From Williamsia sp. (lineage in GTDB: Bacteria > Bacteroidota > Bacteroidia > Chitinophagales > Chitinophagaceae), in contig JADCRZ010000007.1 in the NCBI GenBank assembly GCA_015069695.1, forward strand, positions 124,001 to 188,000: DNA of 64,000 bases, in the 5' to 3' direction. How positions within the stretch are numbered: the stretch's first letter is position 1; each line of letters begins with the position of its first letter. The notes under the pieces were generated by a model. The model did no database searches and was not told the origin of the DNA. It saw only the letters and a list, made by a program, of their open reading frames with translations. Shown piece after piece: positions 34,037 to 42,230 of the stretch. The translations under genes and the position numbers were made by a program.

Positions 34037-34879
34037 TCAATTCTGCCGTGCAAACTTCGCTTCGGAACTGACATAGCAGGTATAGCATTGCGGTTTTGCC
34101 ATGCTTGTCGCCTCATATTCGCCGCATCCGTGGCAAACGTTTTCGGGATAGTCAATGTTTTCAAACTGTGCCCATGTGGTGTAACAATCCGTACAAAAAG
34201 GCCGGTCAAGGTTGTATTCAATACGGGCTTCGCAGCGAATGCAATAACCTCGCTGTGAGTTCTTTTGATGGCGGTTTTTGGCGTTATTAGCTGGTGCTTT
34301 GTAAGGAGTGCGTTCCTGCTTTTTTAGCAGCACCGCTTCGGATGATTTAAGGATGGAAAACGTCTCGTTCATGGCCTTCTCAAAAAGTTCCTTATCGTTA
34401 TTTCTGTCAATCAAAATACCCATTTCCCCGTTGGTCTTTTCTGAAAATTTATACATGTTCATGGAAGTAATTACCATCTTGCTTTCGTTAAAAAAGCATT
34501 TGGCATGTATGTTTTGAAAGTAATAGAGTTCGGCGTTTTTAAGTTCGGCCAGTGAGTTTCTTTCGTTAGGTTTTAGTTCGTCTTTGCCGTAAATAATTTT
34601 GATTACTACGCCTTTGCCGGAAGCACCCTTTAAACGCTCAAAAAAAGTTTTGGAGAGTTTTAGATAAGGAGAAACCAAAACCAGTTTTGCCTTGGCTTCC
34701 ATGATGATGTTTTCAATGTGGTGCGATGTGCCGCTGGTGGTAAGAAAGGCTGCCATAGAAGTTGGATTTTCAAGGGGATAAAAATATAGTTCTCCTTTAA
34801 GATTAACAAGGTCATTATGGGGTATATTTTGCAAATTTTCTTGCAAGAAAAGCCACCATCCTTTTTCATCTAAAGGCAC
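34037..34879 (-). CDS. PLD-superfamily protein with zinc ribbons
   Basis: 280-residue protein. Residues 60-190 form one phospholipase-D-type domain with the IHAKCFF (HxK) motif and downstream MVITSMNMYKFSEKTNGEMG, which fits a nuclease or phosphodiesterase that works as a dimer. The C-terminal 65 residues hold four CxxC knuckles (CIRC, CTDC, CHGC, CYTC), enough for two zinc ribbons and suited to nucleic-acid binding. Transcribed opposite to the surrounding element genes, so it may be cargo, possibly a defence nuclease. The usual Asp of HxKx4D is replaced (HAKCFFNES), which questions full activity. Confidence 0.82.
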   Translation of the reverse strand: MPLDEKGWWLFLQENLQNIPHNDLVNLKGELYFYPLENPTSMAAFLTTSGTSHHIENIIMEAKAKLVLVSPYLKLSKTFFERLKGASGKGVVIKIIYGKDELKPNERNSLAELKNAELYYFQNIHAKCFFNESKMVITSMNMYKFSEKTNGEMGILIDRNNDKELFEKAMNETFSILKSSEAVLLKKQERTPYKAPANNAKNRHQKNSQRGYCIRCEARIEYNLDRPFCTDCYTTWAQFENIDYPENVCHGCGEYEATSMAKPQCYTCYVSSEAKFARQN

Positions 34880-35049
34880 CCAATCCTTACCATTTTAAAT
34901 GTTTGTAAATAGACTTTAAAAAGGCATTCTTCTCTCCACTTTTCTACGATTTATCAGCGATAAATAAACTGCTATTTTTTGGATTTTTTTTCAACACTTC
35001 AGATGATAACTAAGTCCATTTTTTCCTCGTCAATTCCTCGCACAAAGTT

Positions 35050-35162
35050 CGCTTTGGGGCGGCTGAAGCGGCCATGAAATTCCGGCATAAAGCAAAGGTT
35101 TTCCTACACTTAAACAGACGTCATTTATTCCGTTGCTTCATGGCCTTAATTGCCCCAAAGCG
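35050..35162 (+). promoter_or_regulatory. Three-stem hairpin element, copy 2 (upstream of radC)
   Basis: Outer stem: CGCTTTGGGGC (35050-35060) with GCCCCAAAGCG (35152-35162), perfect. Middle stem: GGCCATGAA (35070-35078) with TTCATGGCC (35137-35145), perfect. Inner stem: CGGCATAAA (35083-35091) with TTTATTCCG (35124-35132, one mismatch). Loop starts GCAAAG and contains ACAC and AGAC, as in copy 1 at 31538-31667. It ends 43 bp before the radC-like start codon. Confidence 0.7.
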
Positions 35163-35205
35163 GGAGCTGTTCTGTAATTGATTTTTTAACCGCTAAAAAA
35201 ACGTT

Positions 35206-35676
35206 ATGGAATACAGAAACGAATATCCAGCATGGACAAAAGTGGCAGAAGTAGAACTGGTGTACAGGACTAAGATAAAATCCTCTGACAGACCGGCTGT
35301 AAATTCTGCAACAGACATTGCTATTCTGATGCAAAATATTTGGAACAAAGACAGAATAGAAATGCAGGAAGAGTTTAAGGTTTTGTTCCTTAGTCGCGGC
35401 AACCGGGTAATCGGATTATATGAAGTAGCCAGCGGTGGGATAACGGGTACAGTTGCCGACCCACGGTTAATTCTTGCGGCAGCTTTAAAAGCTTTGGCGA
35501 TTTCAATCGTTCTTTGTCACAATCATCCATCCGGCAACGTAAAACCCAGCCGCGCCGACCAAGAACTGACGGCCAAGATTAGGGAGGCGGCAAGCTACCA
35601 CGACATCAAGGTACTGGACCACATTATTCTCTCCAGCGAAAGCTTCTATTCTTTTGCAGACGAAGGGCTCTTGTAG
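35206..35676 (+). CDS. RadC-like JAB-domain protein
   Basis: 156-residue RadC-family MPN/JAB protein. The metal motif is intact: H105-N-H107-PSG followed by S and D in VKPSRADQEL, with the preceding Glu in YEVASGG. Chromosomal RadC is longer and has an N-terminal HhH domain; this short form is typical of mobile elements of Bacteroidota and is not a proven repair enzyme. The stop codon lies inside the loop of an intrinsic terminator. The three-stem hairpin element precedes the gene. Confidence 0.88.
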   Translation: MEYRNEYPAWTKVAEVELVYRTKIKSSDRPAVNSATDIAILMQNIWNKDRIEMQEEFKVLFLSRGNRVIGLYEVASGGITGTVADPRLILAAALKALAISIVLCHNHPSGNVKPSRADQELTAKIREAASYHDIKVLDHIILSSESFYSFADEGLL

Positions 35677-35688
35677 CCCTTTTTTTAT
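35664..35688 (+). terminator. Intrinsic terminator overlapping the radC stop
   Basis: AGGGCT-CTTGT-AGCCCT hairpin followed by a seven-T tract; the TAG stop (35674-35676) is partly in the stem. Confidence 0.88.
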
Positions 35689-35708
35689 TTCCTAAAATGT
35701 CAAAAACC

Positions 35709-35921
35709 AAAGTGGATGCGAAAACGCCAAAGTCAATGCGAAAAATTTTTCAAAGTGAATGCGAAAGTTAATACCGACACACAAAATCGCTGCTAAACCA
35801 TCAATTTAGTATCACTGGCTTTGACCAAAACTAAATCCAGTTGCATGGACTCTGAGCAACTTTTATCAACGGCTTTGGCGAAAATTCGCATAAACTAGCA
35901 GAGTTTTTCGCAATCACTTTG
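35709..35921. repeat. Iteron-like repeats upstream of mob genes (oriT/oriV candidate)
   Basis: Three direct 17-bp repeats of consensus CAAAGTnnATGCGAAAA at 35709-35725, 35729-35745 and 35752-35768, and one inverted copy (TTTTCGCAATCACTTTG) at 35905-35921. Between them lies an inverted repeat ATTTAGT/ACTAAAT (35805-35811, 35830-35836) and AT-rich sequence. The location upstream of MobC and relaxase fits an origin of transfer or replication. The interval 35690-36249 has no convincing gene. Confidence 0.65.
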
Positions 35922-36249
35922 AATTCTCACAAAAAACCTGTTTGAAACAGGGAGTAGTTTCTTGGGAACATTGCAGCAACAAACTCTTTTTAGCTGGGTA
36001 TATTTTGCCCAGGCAAAAGGTCAAAACGGTACAGTTTTTAAGCTTTCAGAGCAGCCAATCGAAGGGATGATTTTTCTTTCAAAACACACATTCCATTTTC
36101 TAAAACAAACAAAACCTTATCAAGGCCAAAGTGTGCCGGGTCTTGCACACGGCAAGATGTACAAATGTGGCCACATTTGAAAAAAAGGCCCTTCACTCGG
36201 AACTCGTTTCGGGGAAGCAGGGAGGCAGAAACATAAATCTCATACAGTA

Positions 36250-36645
36250 ATGAAAAAGCAAGAGGCAGATGTGCGCAAGAAAGTTCTTAAAATAAGAATG
36301 AGTGGAACCGAGATGGAACAATTGAAAAAGCTTCAGGAAGCAAGCACGGAGAAAGACACAAGCAATTACGTCCGTTCCGTCGCTTTAAGGAAACCTGTTA
36401 TCGTTACGTACCGCAACAAATCCGCAGACGATTTTTTGCAGGAGATGTTACAACTGCGCAAGGAGTTAAATGGCATCGGCAATAATTTCAACCAAGCCGT
36501 TCACAAGCTGCACATTCTGGACAAAATCCCCGAATTCAGAAGCTGGTTGCAGCAAAACGATGTTTTACAAAAAACGCTTATTGCCAAAGTGGAAGAAATA
36601 AAAAAAAGGATGAACCAACTCTACGACCAATGGTTGCAAAAATAA
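36250..36645 (+). CDS. mobC: MobC-like relaxosome accessory protein
   Basis: 131-residue basic, helical protein. The N-terminal ribbon-helix-helix-like part (VLKIRMSGTEMEQLKKLQEA) is followed by the family signature LRKELNGIGNNFNQAVHKLH at about residues 75-94. MobC proteins bind oriT and help the relaxase open the DNA. Its gene overlaps the relaxase gene by 16 bp, and the iteron region lies just upstream. Confidence 0.88.
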   Translation: MKKQEADVRKKVLKIRMSGTEMEQLKKLQEASTEKDTSNYVRSVALRKPVIVTYRNKSADDFLQEMLQLRKELNGIGNNFNQAVHKLHILDKIPEFRSWLQQNDVLQKTLIAKVEEIKKRMNQLYDQWLQK

Positions 36646-37910
36646 CCTTCCCAAAACGGACAGAAGCCGCCCTGAACTACAATGAACAAAAAGTTCAAAA
36701 AGGAAAAGCGGTATGCCTGGCCGCAAGCGGGTATATGAAAGAGGGCAATGAATTGAACTTTTACCAAAAGCTGGCGAGGCTGGAAATGAACAACGAATTG
36801 AACCGCCGGGCCAGCACAAAAACCCTGCACGTTTCACTCAATTTTGATCCGTCGGAAAAGTTGACTAACGGAACGCTGATTGAGATAGCAGGTCACTACA
36901 TGGAAAAGATTGGATTTGGCGAACAGCCTTACCTGGTTTATAAACATGAAGATGCAGGCCATCCGCACATTCACATTGTGAGCACCACTATTCGCTCCAA
37001 TGGCAGCCGGATTAATACGCACAATATTGGTCGCCATGCGTCTGAAAATGCACGAAAGGAATTGGAGCAACAATACCGCTTGGTTAAAGCAGAACATCAA
37101 AAGACCCAACGTGCAGGAAGCCCAAAGATTAGTCCGGTGGAAAAAGCGGTTTATGGAAAACTGGAAACCAAGAATGCGATTTCGAATATCGTAGGCGCCG
37201 TTTTTACTCAATACAGGTTTAGTTCGCTGCCGGAATACAACGCGGCACTGCGGCAATACAATGTTATCGCAGACAGGGGTAAAGAAGGCGGAAGAATTTT
37301 TCAAAATGGCGGTCTTGTGTACAGGCTTTTAAACACCAATGGCGAAAAAATTGGCGTCCCTATCAAAGCCAGCTCTCTAAGCTGCCAACCAACATTGAAA
37401 AGACTGGAGGAACGATACACTGCCAACAGTTCGGCCAGAGAACCGATGACGCAAGTCCTTCGTCAGAAAATTGACGCTTGCTTGCCCCATGCCCAAAATC
37501 TTGACCAGTTAACTAAACTGCTGACAACAAAAAACGTGTTCACGTTGGTTCGTAAAAATTCCGAAGGCCGGGCATATGGCATAACCTACGTTGATAACGA
37601 CAGCCGTTGCGTATTCAACGGAAGTGACTTAGGTAAGCAATACAGTGCGGCAGGCTTGCAAAATCAACTTAAAAGAACGGACGGCCAAGAAGAGGGTTTG
37701 AAGCCATCAGCAATAAACGCAGGAAATGCTGCTGACAACAAAGACCAAAAGCTGCACAAGGTTGCCGTCCAAAAGGCAATGGGTTTTGAGCACAAGCAAC
37801 AGAACCTTATTGATGCGCTGCTTTCGGCAAAGGAACAACACGACAACGTTCCGGGCAGCTTGCTTAAAAAGAAGCGCAAAAAGAAAAAGAACCGGGACAA
37901 TAATTTCTAA
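36630..37910 (+). CDS. Relaxase / mobilization nuclease (MobB-like)
   Basis: 426-residue relaxase of the Bacteroidota MOBP type. The metal-binding triad H111-P-H113-I-H115 is visible in DAGHPHIHIVSTTIRSNGSR. The catalytic Tyr is likely in the N-terminal ALNYNEQKVQKG segment (residue 16). The C-terminal end is strongly basic (KKKRKKKKNRDNN). It nicks oriT and leads the strand into the recipient. Overlaps mobC by 16 bp and is followed 17 bp later by the coupling protein. Confidence 0.92.
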   Translation: MVAKITFPKRTEAALNYNEQKVQKGKAVCLAASGYMKEGNELNFYQKLARLEMNNELNRRASTKTLHVSLNFDPSEKLTNGTLIEIAGHYMEKIGFGEQPYLVYKHEDAGHPHIHIVSTTIRSNGSRINTHNIGRHASENARKELEQQYRLVKAEHQKTQRAGSPKISPVEKAVYGKLETKNAISNIVGAVFTQYRFSSLPEYNAALRQYNVIADRGKEGGRIFQNGGLVYRLLNTNGEKIGVPIKASSLSCQPTLKRLEERYTANSSAREPMTQVLRQKIDACLPHAQNLDQLTKLLTTKNVFTLVRKNSEGRAYGITYVDNDSRCVFNGSDLGKQYSAAGLQNQLKRTDGQEEGLKPSAINAGNAADNKDQKLHKVAVQKAMGFEHKQQNLIDALLSAKEQHDNVPGSLLKKKRKKKKNRDNNF

Positions 37911-37926
37911 ATTCAAATAATGGGTT

Positions 37927-39891
37927 ATGTCAGCAACGGGCGAAAATGAACAGGGGCTTCGGAAGATAATTGACCTTACACGATTTGGCAGCTTGCTGAT
38001 TTTGCTGGTCCATTTTTATTTTTTCTGCTACAGAGCCTTTGAGCAATGGGAGCTGCGTACGGAAATCACGGATGGGCTTCTAAAAAATATTGCGCAAACC
38101 GGTCTATTTCGTGGCGCTTTAACTTCCAAGTTAGTGGCCCTTGGACTGTTGACCGTTTCGCTACTCGGCGCCCAGGGTAAAAAGGATGAAAAAATTGGTG
38201 TGAAGAAAATTGTGGCATACCTGCTTACCGGAGCCGGATTATATTTCGGCAGCACCGTGACGCTCCGGCTAAATCTATCCGCCCAAACCCTTGCAATTCT
38301 TTACGTAGTTCTGACCAGTGTTGGCTATCTGCTGCTTTTGGCAGGTGGCCAACTACTTAGCCGATTGGTGCACTATAACCTGGGCAATGATGTTTTCAAC
38401 TCGCTGAACGAAACGTTTCCGCAAGAGGAGAGGCTAATCTCCAATGAATATTCCATCAATCTACCAGCCCGGTATAATCTCAAGGGCCGCATTCGGAGTA
38501 GCTGGATTAATATAATCAATCCATTTCGTGGCTTGCTGGTGATTGGCAGTCCCGGCGCCGGCAAAAGCTGGTTTGTTATTCAGCACGTTATTAAGCAGCA
38601 CATCGAAAAAGGATTTGCCATGCTTGTGTATGATTTTAAGTACGATGACCTTTCTAAAATTGTGTATAACTGGTTGCAGCGAAATAAGCACCGTTACAAC
38701 ATAAAGCCATCGTTTTACGTCATCAATTTCGACAGGCTTTCCGTATCACACCGCTGCAATCCGCTAAATCCGTCGAGCATGAATGACATTACGGATGCTA
38801 CGGAAAGTGCACGAACTATTTTGCTTGGGTTGAACCGGGAATGGATAAACAAGCAGGGCGATTTTTTTGTGGAAAGCCCCATCAATTTCGTTACTGCTGT
38901 TATTTGGTTTTTGCGCAAATACGAAGATGGAAAATACTGCACCCTTCCGCATGTCATCGAACTGATGCAAGCCGAGTACGATGAACTGTTTCCTGTGCTT
39001 AACACGCAACCAGAAATCGAAGTATTGGTAAACCCGTTCATTACCGCCTACCAGAATGATGCGATGGAACAGTTGGAAGGGCAAGTCGCATCGGCCAAAA
39101 TTGGTATGGCACGATTGGCTTCACCGCAGCTCTACTGGGTACTTTCCGGCAATGATTTTACACTGGATATAAATAACCCGAAGGAGCCAAAGATTGTGTG
39201 CATGGGCAACAATCCGGAAAAGCAACAGATTTACGGCGCTGTTTTGTCCCTTTACGTGTCGCGGCTGGTGCGACAGGTGAACAAAAAAGGAATGCAGAAA
39301 TGCAGCCTTGTTTTTGACGAATTTCCCACCATTTATTTCAACAACATTGACAGCCTGATTGCCACCGCTCGAAGCAATAAAGTAGCCACGACTTTGGCCA
39401 TGCAGGATTTTAGCCAATTGAAGAAGGATTATGGACGGGAACAAGCAGACGTAATTGTGAACATCACGGGAAATATCGTCAGCGGCCAAGTAATGGGCGA
39501 AACGTCGAAATTGCTTTCGGAACGATTTGGGAAAATTATGCAAGACCGGCAAAGCATTTCTATCAACCGGACCGACACGTCCATTAGCCATTCCAAACAA
39601 TTGGACAGCGCCATTCCAGCCTCTAAAATTGCTTCACTTTCATCCGGTGAATTTGTTGGATTGGTGGCTGACAACCCGGATGAAAAAATTAAGCTCAAGA
39701 TGTTTCATTCCGAAATTTTAAATGACCACCAAAAGTTGAGTGAAGAAGTGAGCAGGTACGAGGAAATACCCATTGTTTCCAATATCACGCAGCAACAGGT
39801 ACAAGATAATTTTTACCAGATAAAAATGGACATTAAAAGAATGATTGGCGAAGAGGTAGAAAGATTAAAAAATGAAAAAGCTGAGACGTAA
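37927..39891 (+). CDS. TraG/VirD4-type coupling protein
   Basis: 654-residue inner-membrane ATPase. Four hydrophobic segments occupy residues 15-150 (FGSLLILLVHFYFFCYRAFE first). Walker A is GSPGAGKS at about 208-215; Walker B is CSLVFDEFPTIY near 460. The family delivers the relaxase-DNA complex to a type IV secretion channel. No channel genes occur in the window, so the element probably borrows the channel of a helper element. Confidence 0.92.
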   Translation: MSATGENEQGLRKIIDLTRFGSLLILLVHFYFFCYRAFEQWELRTEITDGLLKNIAQTGLFRGALTSKLVALGLLTVSLLGAQGKKDEKIGVKKIVAYLLTGAGLYFGSTVTLRLNLSAQTLAILYVVLTSVGYLLLLAGGQLLSRLVHYNLGNDVFNSLNETFPQEERLISNEYSINLPARYNLKGRIRSSWINIINPFRGLLVIGSPGAGKSWFVIQHVIKQHIEKGFAMLVYDFKYDDLSKIVYNWLQRNKHRYNIKPSFYVINFDRLSVSHRCNPLNPSSMNDITDATESARTILLGLNREWINKQGDFFVESPINFVTAVIWFLRKYEDGKYCTLPHVIELMQAEYDELFPVLNTQPEIEVLVNPFITAYQNDAMEQLEGQVASAKIGMARLASPQLYWVLSGNDFTLDINNPKEPKIVCMGNNPEKQQIYGAVLSLYVSRLVRQVNKKGMQKCSLVFDEFPTIYFNNIDSLIATARSNKVATTLAMQDFSQLKKDYGREQADVIVNITGNIVSGQVMGETSKLLSERFGKIMQDRQSISINRTDTSISHSKQLDSAIPASKIASLSSGEFVGLVADNPDEKIKLKMFHSEILNDHQKLSEEVSRYEEIPIVSNITQQQVQDNFYQIKMDIKRMIGEEVERLKNEKAET

Positions 39892-39911
39892 TTTCATATT
39901 TTGGCAACTCC

Positions 39912-40112
39912 ATGAAACGAAATTGGTACCAAGGTAAAATCGCACAAACCTGTTTTGCACAAGGGGTAATTTCATTAGCACAGGCAAAAGAGATTGTGAA
40001 TGAAGAAGGGGTTGATTATGATGATGAAGAATTAGCAGAAATCCTTGCTTTTGTTTCCGAAATAATTTCCATAACAACTTGTCATTACGAACAATTTAAG
40101 AAAAAGGGTTAG
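39912..40112 (+). CDS. Small acidic hypothetical protein
   Basis: 66-residue soluble protein, not recognised. It reads as two or three helices (GVISLAQAKEIVNEEGVDYD) and is rich in Glu and Asp. It lies between the coupling protein and the DUF4209 gene on the same strand with short gaps, so it may be co-transcribed with them. Confidence 0.5.
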   Translation: MKRNWYQGKIAQTCFAQGVISLAQAKEIVNEEGVDYDDEELAEILAFVSEIISITTCHYEQFKKKG

Positions 40113-40159
40113 GCCAGGCATAAAACCAAAAATGAACCATCAGCAAATAGACCAGTACA

Positions 40160-42022
40160 ATGAACCCGTTAGAAGAGTTACTGCAAAAAATTGAACATGA
40201 GCAGTGGGATGCAAAAGACCACGACTTGATAAATACATCGTTTCAAGAGTTAAATGGGCGGCTTTACCAGGCCGGTGATTACGACTTACTGGCACTTAGC
40301 GAAAAAGAAAGAGAAGCGTTTGCTTTTACCAAGACCACTGAAGGTCTCAAATGGAAGTTAGCCGGCACCCGAACTTTGGAAGACGGCACAGAGGAACCTC
40401 TGGAATGGCCCGACATCAAGGCATGGAAAGAAGCAGATTTTCAATACATCTATCAGCGTTTCAAAACCACTCAAAACACCTTTGCCCGATCCGAATACGG
40501 GCTTATTCTGTATTTCACCGGAAGGCTAAAACCAGATGAATGCAAACAACTGTATCAGGATTTGATCGAGTTAAGCAAACGGTATTACGAGATTACCAAA
40601 CAGCCGGGAAAAGTGCCTTTTCATGCCACGCAGTTTTTACATTGCTTACAACTTGCGCTCAAGATTGCGCACTATAAACGGAAGGCCCCCGGCTTTAGCA
40701 ATGAGTTGGAAAACGCCTTGCTGCTTGCAGAGCAAATGCATAAAGAATGGAAACAAGCAGGCAAATATTTATTACGAAATATCGTTGACATTACCGCTAT
40801 AATACTCCAGTATTTTTCTTTTGCTAAACCGATTTTAAACTTAGACGGCTTCTTTGACCGAAACAATGCTGCTGTTGAGGAAGAGGCAAAGGCGTACACC
40901 TGGGGTGGCATCTACATCATAGATGAAAACATCAAGCTGGGAAAAGCTATTGACAAGGATGTCACTGCACTTGTCAAGCGCAAAGCGCAGCTTTATGAGA
41001 ACCTGGCAACCGAGAGGCGACCAGGTGACTTGGCCATCATTACGTTTGTTGAAACAGCCTTGAGGCTGTATGAAGAAATTGGTGACACTGATAATATACC
41101 ACGCTTGGAACAAGAGTTTAAAAAAGTCAAAGCCGAAGGTGAATACGGCATGGTTTCGTCGGAATTGATGGAGGAAGAAAGCGGGCGAATTGAACAGATT
41201 ATCAAAGAAGAAGTCGCTACAAAGAATGAAACGCAAATCCTTGAAACTTTTGTCCACTGTCCGATGTTCTCCACATTGGAGAACGTGCAATTAATGGCTG
41301 ATAAGCAAAAGAATGAAGACGGTTTGTTTTCAATGATGGGAAGCAGCATTTCTGACAAATTTGGAAATACCATTGCCAAATACCCTAACAACTCCGAAGA
41401 GTGGGCGTTTCTGCAGGCTTACGAGTTTCAGTTTCAGTTGGGCACTCAATCGCTGGTGTATTTTTTCCGGGACGCTTTTATGGCAGGTAAAATATCTGAA
41501 ATTAGCATTAACACATTTTTGCAAAACACCTGGTTTAACGATCCCATTAAAAGAATATACAACAATCAAGCAGTTGCAGTAGTTCCTTTAGAATTGGTTA
41601 AACCTGCGATAAGGTATTTTTTAGCCGAACTAAACAGATGGAAGAACGAACCGGGGTATATTCCCGATCTCATTTTGGTCACAGACTCGCTGACGTTAAA
41701 AATAGAAGCTTTGTTACGGTACATGTGCGACAAATTGCGCATCAGCACCTTCAAACTTAGGGACGATGACTTGGTGATGGAACGTAACCTGGATGAAATT
41801 TTGGCGTCACTGGAACATGAAAAATATAACACCAACTTTCAGGAAGACGACAGGCGGTTCATCAAATTTGTGCTTTCGGAAAAGGCGGGAGAAAACCTTC
41901 GCAATAAAGTTGCACACGGTTTGATGGACAGCTTCGAGTATTCGTTCGATAAAATTATTCTAGTCTTTACTATCATGATGCGTCTTACAAAGTACACCTT
42001 TCAAACAGTAAACAATGGCTAA
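40160..42022 (+). CDS. DUF4209-like protein with HEPN-type R-x4-H motif
   Basis: 620-residue soluble, helical protein. The end carries GENLRNKVAHGLMDSFEYSF, an R-x4-H motif like that of HEPN RNases and of the DUF4209 family, which ends in this way. The preceding 450 residues are helical without a known motif. HEPN proteins often cut RNA in phage defence, and this one sits between transfer genes and the integrase, the usual cargo position. Function as an abortive-infection RNase is inference. Confidence 0.75.
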   Translation: MNPLEELLQKIEHEQWDAKDHDLINTSFQELNGRLYQAGDYDLLALSEKEREAFAFTKTTEGLKWKLAGTRTLEDGTEEPLEWPDIKAWKEADFQYIYQRFKTTQNTFARSEYGLILYFTGRLKPDECKQLYQDLIELSKRYYEITKQPGKVPFHATQFLHCLQLALKIAHYKRKAPGFSNELENALLLAEQMHKEWKQAGKYLLRNIVDITAIILQYFSFAKPILNLDGFFDRNNAAVEEEAKAYTWGGIYIIDENIKLGKAIDKDVTALVKRKAQLYENLATERRPGDLAIITFVETALRLYEEIGDTDNIPRLEQEFKKVKAEGEYGMVSSELMEEESGRIEQIIKEEVATKNETQILETFVHCPMFSTLENVQLMADKQKNEDGLFSMMGSSISDKFGNTIAKYPNNSEEWAFLQAYEFQFQLGTQSLVYFFRDAFMAGKISEISINTFLQNTWFNDPIKRIYNNQAVAVVPLELVKPAIRYFLAELNRWKNEPGYIPDLILVTDSLTLKIEALLRYMCDKLRISTFKLRDDDLVMERNLDEILASLEHEKYNTNFQEDDRRFIKFVLSEKAGENLRNKVAHGLMDSFEYSFDKIILVFTIMMRLTKYTFQTVNNG

Positions 42023-42230
42023 TTCAAGCATCACACGACTGACCATTGGCAACGTACCAACAAAAACTTAGTTTCCAGAAATTAAGGGAACCAGCAAAAC
42101 TGCACTGGTTGGCGGCTTTGGACACTACATCAACGCAATGATCATGATAAACGGCAGCCGCAAGCTGATGGAAATTACAGCGCCGACAAAAGTTGGTTGG
42201 ATGGGTTATCGCAAATTTTCATTCGGTTGA
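42015..42230 (+). pseudogene. Possible decayed short gene
   Basis: A frame starting at ATG 42015 runs 72 codons to TGA 42228-42230, interrupted once by TAG at 42069-42071. After that stop the sequence is protein-like (GTSKTALVGGFGHYINAMIM). No family recognised. It overlaps the end of the upstream gene and of the convergent DUF1016 gene. Confidence 0.25.

Noticed and set aside
35962..36180. 72-codon frame between the iterons and mobC
   Set aside because: Weak coding character and no relatives recognised; left as possible but unsupported.
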